Below are positions 56,750-61,777 of a stretch of DNA of 61,777 bases, one piece after another. The DNA comes from Silene noctiflora (Eukaryota > Streptophyta > Magnoliopsida > Caryophyllales > Caryophyllaceae), in assembly GCA_009801015.1 (NCBI GenBank), contig VHZZ01002457.1, positions 47,020-108,796 on the forward strand, read 5' to 3'. The first letter of the stretch is position 1. Each line of letters starts with the position of its first letter. Below the pieces are notes generated by a model. That model saw only the letters and a program-made list of their open reading frames with translations, was not told the DNA's origin and did not search any database. Position numbers and translations under genes: made by a program.

Positions 56750-59452
56750 TCAATAAAACTCTTCATCGTCATCAAAGTAATAGTCTTCATCTTGATCATT
56801 ATAATGTGGATATCTAGAGGTATCTTCCCATCCATTTTGTTCATCGGCTTCATCTTCTTCACCATGCTCCAAATCATCAGGCGAACCTCTAGTGGTTTCT
56901 GATTCAGTTCGCGCCCGCTTTGTATTTCTATCAGGCACCTGGATGCATAATAAATTAAGAAGTTCAACTAAAAACAACACTATCTGACAAAGAAAGCCGA
57001 GTGACCAGCCATAATCATCTACAAAGAACTATTCCTAGAGCACTGTCTCTTTTATTATATAGGAAGTAATTTAGACCATGTTATCTCTATGTGAGACTTG
57101 AGCTCAAAATCAATCTTGTGGGACTGAACTTGCGCCAGTAATTTAGTACTACGTCCACATGGACAGGTGATCAGCAATGCAACTCGGATTAAAAGAGAGA
57201 ATTTTGTCTATCAGAAATAAATTGTCAAGTTCATGTGAAGTTGTCATCCCTAAAGAGAGAGACAAATGCTATAAACACAGTAATGAAAGGGAAGAGGTAG
57301 CATAACAAATCCAGGACTCACAGGTTCTTCTTGAAACAAATTCTGCAGTGCTTCGTGGTTGATTCTGGAAGATGGCCTCTGAGAATTTAAAGGAAAATCA
57401 TTAGAAGTAGGTACAAGTTTCAGAGAGCAGTCACTATTCGTGCAACGCAAAATTTAGTGCGGTCAACTGAAACGAAAATCATTATAAGCTTCACATGTTT
57501 GGAGACTTCAGTACGTGAAAACAACCCAACTTGAATTCTGTTAGAAGAATTTAATCTTCTATGGAGTAATAAAACGAAAGATTCGTACCTTCTTAGACGA
57601 TGTTGGTTTAGCTGTAGATTGATCATTCTTCACGACTTTAGCTGTTTTCTGTCTTTGTTTCTGCATATGATTTTTCTCAAATTATAATCAAGTAGAAAAG
57701 ACTCAACCCACCAAAATCAAAACCACGAGCACATCCACGATAACATACTCTAAATACCTAGAGGAAGAAAAAGAATGGGTAAATAGCTAAATGCTCACGG
57801 GGCGGATTTCCTAGAGTTTAATGAATATGTGTTATTAAAATAGACAGTACAAGCCTTAGTTATAGCTTTGACGGGCAGTCCTTACATTATAACCAATAGC
57901 TTTGAGGCTCTAGAAGTCCCTGGTCAACCATCATAACAAGAGACCTAGATGAACTGTTTTGAGCTTATTATGGAGCAAAAGAAGATTTAACTGATATCCT
58001 ATTTCATGTATGAATTCAAAGGAACCTAAGCGTATTTGTGATTGAAGCAATTTTGCAATGTCGTAACTTAAGACTCCACGTATACGTAAAAATGCTAATG
58101 CTTCCAAGAGAACTCACCGTTTTGGGCTTTGAGGCATTTGATGTAGTCATTTCTTTTTTACCTGCTTGGTCCTACACATACAGTGATACAGGAAGATATG
58201 TAAAGATGCAAAGTTTATGTGCAGTTGTAAGCTATAGTGTCTTTGCTCAAAACAAAAAACCTCACTTAACTTCCTTGGGTAAAAGAAATAACCAACTTAT
58301 CATCATTCAACAATAGAGACAAAAAGAGGATAATCGATAGCACGGGAAAATTGTAATGCCGAAACTCAAGTTCAGTTTTTGTTCAAGATTCCAACCCCAA
58401 GAGGTTAATTGATACCTTTTTGATAAACCATTCTCAATATTTTCAGTCGGTGAATTCCCAAGCGAGCAAATTAAAGCTAGACTAAACAAAATGGATTACA
58501 GCGCTCTAAAATCTAAAACCATACAAAACAAACACCCAGCCTTAAGAAATTGCCATTTGATGGCCATAACATATAGATTTAGTTGATCATGAATGAGACG
58601 GACTCTAACCAAATCCACGCTAATAAAATTCTATTACTATGTATTACTATCTCAGTACTTTCCCGCTAAAGTCAGACTAATTAGTGAAATAATTAGCTCG
58701 AGTATTGCAAGAAATATGCTCGAGTAAAATCCTAAAAAGACAGTTTATACTTTCTAAGTTTCTACTACACGGGTAAAGTGTGCTGATTTTAGAAAAAGAG
58801 ATTACATCAAGATACTTCTGATTCATCATTTCCCAAATCATCCTCTTGTAATTCTTCTGTTCCTCATTATTTAAATAGCTGTCAACCTGCAAAAACACCC
58901 ATAAAAAAGTGGCAAGTTACGCATTTCAGAACAGCATGAATGTACAAAAGAAATAACTAAAAATTGCAAGGTCAAGTGTTTAACCGACACATAGGCACCC
59001 AATAGCATAAAAAAATTCACAGTTAGTAGAATGACGGCGATATGATTATGAATATATTAATGATTCATCCATGCAAATCTTAGTGATATAATTGGTTTCT
59101 TCCTCTATTATATCACATTAAATTCTTTTGTATTCCACTCCCCATAACAAGGGACAAGGAATTAAGGATAAAGGTACAACAAACCTCTGCATCTTTAATA
59201 TCAGAAAGGTCTCCTGATTCACTAGAACTTTTCGAATCCTTACCCTTCTTCTGTGCATAATGAGCTCCATTTGATTTGTCTGCAGAAGAATCGACAGCAT
59301 CATCTGCAAAAAGAATTCTTCAGCATTTGGTGAACCAAGAACTGGTGATAAGGTATGATGAATGTAAACTATTTTTGCAAATTGTATGTTACTATACCTT
59401 CGGAGTCAGTTGTGTCCCACAGTTCACTTGCTGATTCACTATTGTTCTCCAT
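56750..59452 (-). CDS. BRF1-like TBP-binding domain protein (TFIIIB subunit homologue lacking the N-terminal half)
   Basis: Seven coding exons, 59452-59398, 59303-59185, 58886-58806, 58171-58118, 57660-57589, 57378-57322 and 56938-56750, join in phase to 208 residues. The core, DLSDIKDAEVDSYLNNEEQK followed by YKRMIWEMMNQKYLD (about residues 50-85), is the conserved Brf1 TBP-binding domain of TFIIIB, which recruits RNA polymerase III. A second BRF-like motif, RPSSRINHEALQNLF, follows after a Lys-rich linker. The C-terminus is acidic (EDYYFDDDEEFY). The zinc ribbon and two cyclin folds of full-length BRF1 (~600 residues in plants) are absent, and no coding exon lies upstream. It is probably a nuclear regulator or partner of TBP/TFIIIB. 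The function as a short form is inference. Confidence 0.8.
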
Positions 59453-60540
59453 TACTCTGAGGTCATTATGAGTTAACACAAGTTAGCATGATGATTAAAA
59501 CTTGAAATAATCTTGGCTAAAAATCAAATTGAAACTTCAGTGAGTAGCATTTAACCTATTAGCCAAATTGTACGCAACCTTACCCATGTGTTGACAACAC
59601 ATAGAGGCTGTTTCCACATGACCCATAAGAAAAATTGCATGGAGATACCGCTACTTCACAATAAAGAGACGCACAGTCAATTAAGTGAGACTTTATGCTT
59701 CATTCCATTGTAATCCAAAACAAACAAAGATTAGTGACTCTTTGGCTCCACTGAAAATGGAAACACAAAGTGTTTCACTGGTGAATGTCACGCGTTGATT
59801 GAAAACGACATAGTTGATCACTTTATCAGCCAACGATTGACTCTTCCTAATGCTTATTGATTTTGGGATGGAATTGTTGAGTTTTCAAAAAACTCTATAA
59901 GACTATAACACCTATACAGTAAATTTAACACATTCAATCAGTCTCAAACAATGGAACACTTTCACAATCACAAGAAACAATCTTTCATGAAAACGGTCCA
60001 TTCTAATACAGTAAATTTAACACAAATACTCGTTTAAGACCGTTTTAAACTTAAACAACTCTTTTTTATGCTACCGTGTTCATTTAATGCTTACTAAAAT
60101 GACCTTGTCGCAAGTATGAGACGGTCTTAAGTAAGACTAATCGTAAATTTAATAGTTTACAAACTCAGATTCAAAATAAACACCCAATTCATAACATAGC
60201 TAAAAAGATTGTCTTATGATTAATAAACTCATAGATCAAAAAAACCCAATTCATCAAATTCAAAGATTAAAAAAACCCAGAAATCAAATCAATAATTGGC
60301 ATTCAAATCATAGCCCAAAAGTTGTAAACTTTAAAATTCAATTAAATCCAGCAGAATATTTTCTACATACTGGTGTATATAATTTTCTGGGTATGAATTG
60401 AATAAATAAGTCAATTCATAATTTAAAAAATACAGATAATGATACTTGAATAGGACGTATAGCTGTGTGATTGCGTACCTGGGAATTTAGAAGAGGCGTT
60501 TGAATGAAATTAGGTGTTGCCTGTTGGATGTTACAAAGGC
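59453..60540 (-). promoter_or_regulatory. 5' leader with a leader intron, BRF1-like gene
   Basis: The start codon is preceded by CCTCAG|AG, a good acceptor. About 1 kb upstream a CCCAG|GTACGC donor (exon end near 60480) follows a pyrimidine- and A-rich stretch without an in-frame ATG. I infer a noncoding first exon at about 60480-60540 and a ~1 kb intron in the 5' leader. The intron also carries short degenerate TTTAAGACCGTTTTAAAC and GAGACGGTCTTAAG motifs (60030-60135). Confidence 0.5.
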
Positions 60541-61620
60541 GGCAAAAACAGGGGTGTTACTTATTTGGTTACCATCAAAATAATGGGATTGGAAATTTGG
60601 AATCTTGGATCACCCTAAATCCCTAAACGTTGGAGACCGGACAAAATAAACCCGGTCCAATACAAACTGATAATTCAAACTTGATCTGTAATCCAAATTA
60701 AGCCAAATCATTTTGACCACTTGAATGATTATTGTTGGAAACTGATTATTATCTCCAAATACTAAAATAAGAGACACATAAATGATCTCAACCCGAAATA
60801 ACTTGGCCCCACCGATTTGACTTCAATTCTTGCAAACCCGAACTGACTCGACCCAAATTCGATCTGATTTGACTCGTTTGTCATGATTAGGCATAACAGA
60901 AGTGATAAATGGGTCAATCGGGTCAGAGTTGAGTGATTTCGGGCATGCCGCACATTTTGTTTCATATTGGGTCGGGTGATTTTGGGTTAGTTTCAGATGT
61001 CAAGTTTTCAGGTCATTTCGGGTGGTTACTTTAGGTCATTTTAGGTATAAGTTATTTTGGGTCGAGTCATCTTCGGGTTAATGGTTAAAACATTTTAATT
61101 AGTACTAATGTGTCGAGCACAGAGTATCTTTCAAAATTAATTGTTTATTATGGACCGCTTCAACAAATAAACTCATTATTTTGATGTATATAATAATACA
61201 TTATGACTTAAAACTTGTAATTTGGGGCCATTATGGTTCACTTCGGATTTTTGGATTGGGTTAATTACAAGTCGGGTCAACCAAAGTTAGGGTCAAGTTA
61301 GGTCAATTCGGGTTTTGAGGCAAAGTCGGATCAGGCATTTTCGAGTCAATCTTATCCAATTGGGTCATTCCTCGGATCAGTTTTGTCAGGTCTAGGCGTA
61401 ACTTTAGACCTAGCAAAACAGGTCAATCGGGTTGGGTACGAGTCGAGTTAGTTTGGGTCGGGTTATTTCAAGCATGGCACACATTTCCGATCGGGTTGGG
61501 TCACTTTCGAGTAACCTATTATCAGGTTATTTCGGGTCAAATCATTTTTGAGTATCGGTCATTTTTGTTCAGTTTGCTTTCGAGTTAATATTTAAGCACT
61601 TTAGTTAATACTATTAAGAA
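60541..61620. repeat. Degenerate GGGTCGGGT-type repeat field
   Basis: From about 60800 to 61570 the sequence is a drifted run of GGGTCATTT, CGGGTCAATC and GGGTCGGGTT units in both strands' versions. Similar but shorter fields lie at 5280-5450, 47330-47530 and 52260-52440. There are no coding frames of note and no clean period. Confidence 0.55.
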
Positions 61621-61623
61621 AAA

Positions 61624-61777
61624 CTCCCTCCTATTCACTTTATTATTCCCTATTTCCTTTTTCGGATTATTCGGGTTTTATTCCCTATTTCCTTTTTCGG
61701 GTTGATTTGTGTGGTCCAAATTCATTTACATGTGGGGTAGTGTGTTTTGTGTGGTCCAAATCCACTTTCTTATTTCT
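61624..61777. mobile_element. Stowaway-like MITE cut by the window end
   Basis: Starts CTCCCTCCTATTCACTTTATT and contains two copies of ATTCCCTATTTCCTTTTTCGG and two of the family GTGTGGTCCAAAT motif. The right end lies outside the window. Confidence 0.65.

Noticed and set aside
56603..56902. Hydrophobic 99-residue plus-strand frame
   Set aside because: Antisense to the acidic last exon of the BRF1-like gene; hydrophobic codons are the complement of Glu/Asp codons.
1..61777. CRISPR arrays, bacterial operons or ribosomal RNA genes
   Set aside because: No evenly spaced short repeats with unique spacers, no rRNA motifs, and spliced plant genes throughout.

Overview
The window is eukaryotic plant nuclear DNA: AT-rich, with intron-rich genes separated by dense transposon debris. 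The gene set (F-box with F-box-associated region, ATX3/4/5-type SET protein, CCT protein, BOBBER1, a WSD acyltransferase, a BRF1-like protein) and the many short inverted-repeat elements point to a eudicot. Frequent 'TACTCCGTA'-like motifs make me suspect a Caryophyllales species such as a spinach or goosefoot relative, but this is weakly supported.

Layout. 1-2.3 kb: part of a Ty1/copia retrotransposon on the minus strand, with gag and integrase but the protease region deleted. 2.3-5.6 kb: MITEs and a ~0.87 kb foldback-like element. 5653-6846 (+): single-exon F-box gene. 8609-18704 (-): a 23-exon trithorax-type histone methyltransferase, whose full reading frame of 1140 residues I reconstructed with consistent splice phases. 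22749-26007 (-): four-exon CCT-domain gene. 26-47.8 kb: about 22 kb without a confident host gene. It holds nonautonomous DNA transposons of the Stowaway, Tourist, hAT and Mutator types (many with exact target-site duplications), a Pack-MULE with a captured gene exon, a GC-rich element, a SINE and two poly(A)-ended LINE-like pieces. 47804-52062 (-): BOBBER1-like NudC/CS-domain chaperone, six coding exons. 53025-55686 (-): WSD-type wax ester synthase/diacylglycerol acyltransferase, seven exons. 56750-60.5 kb (-): a seven-coding-exon gene encoding only the BRF1 TBP-binding domain. 60.5-61.8 kb: degenerate GGGTCGGGT-type repeats and a truncated MITE.

The genes do not form a pathway. They are ordinary, separately transcribed plant genes for protein turnover, chromatin, transcription, protein folding, surface lipids and Pol III transcription. 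The most unusual objects are the Pack-MULE at 33625-34561, the stand-alone BRF1 C-terminal gene, the foldback element at 3386-4254, the GC-rich element at 30779-31020, and a Mutator-type MITE family with 9-bp target duplications. I saw no evidence for a new multi-gene system.

Exon limits come from reading splice signals and checking phase by hand. Family names rest on recognised motifs, not on database searches.
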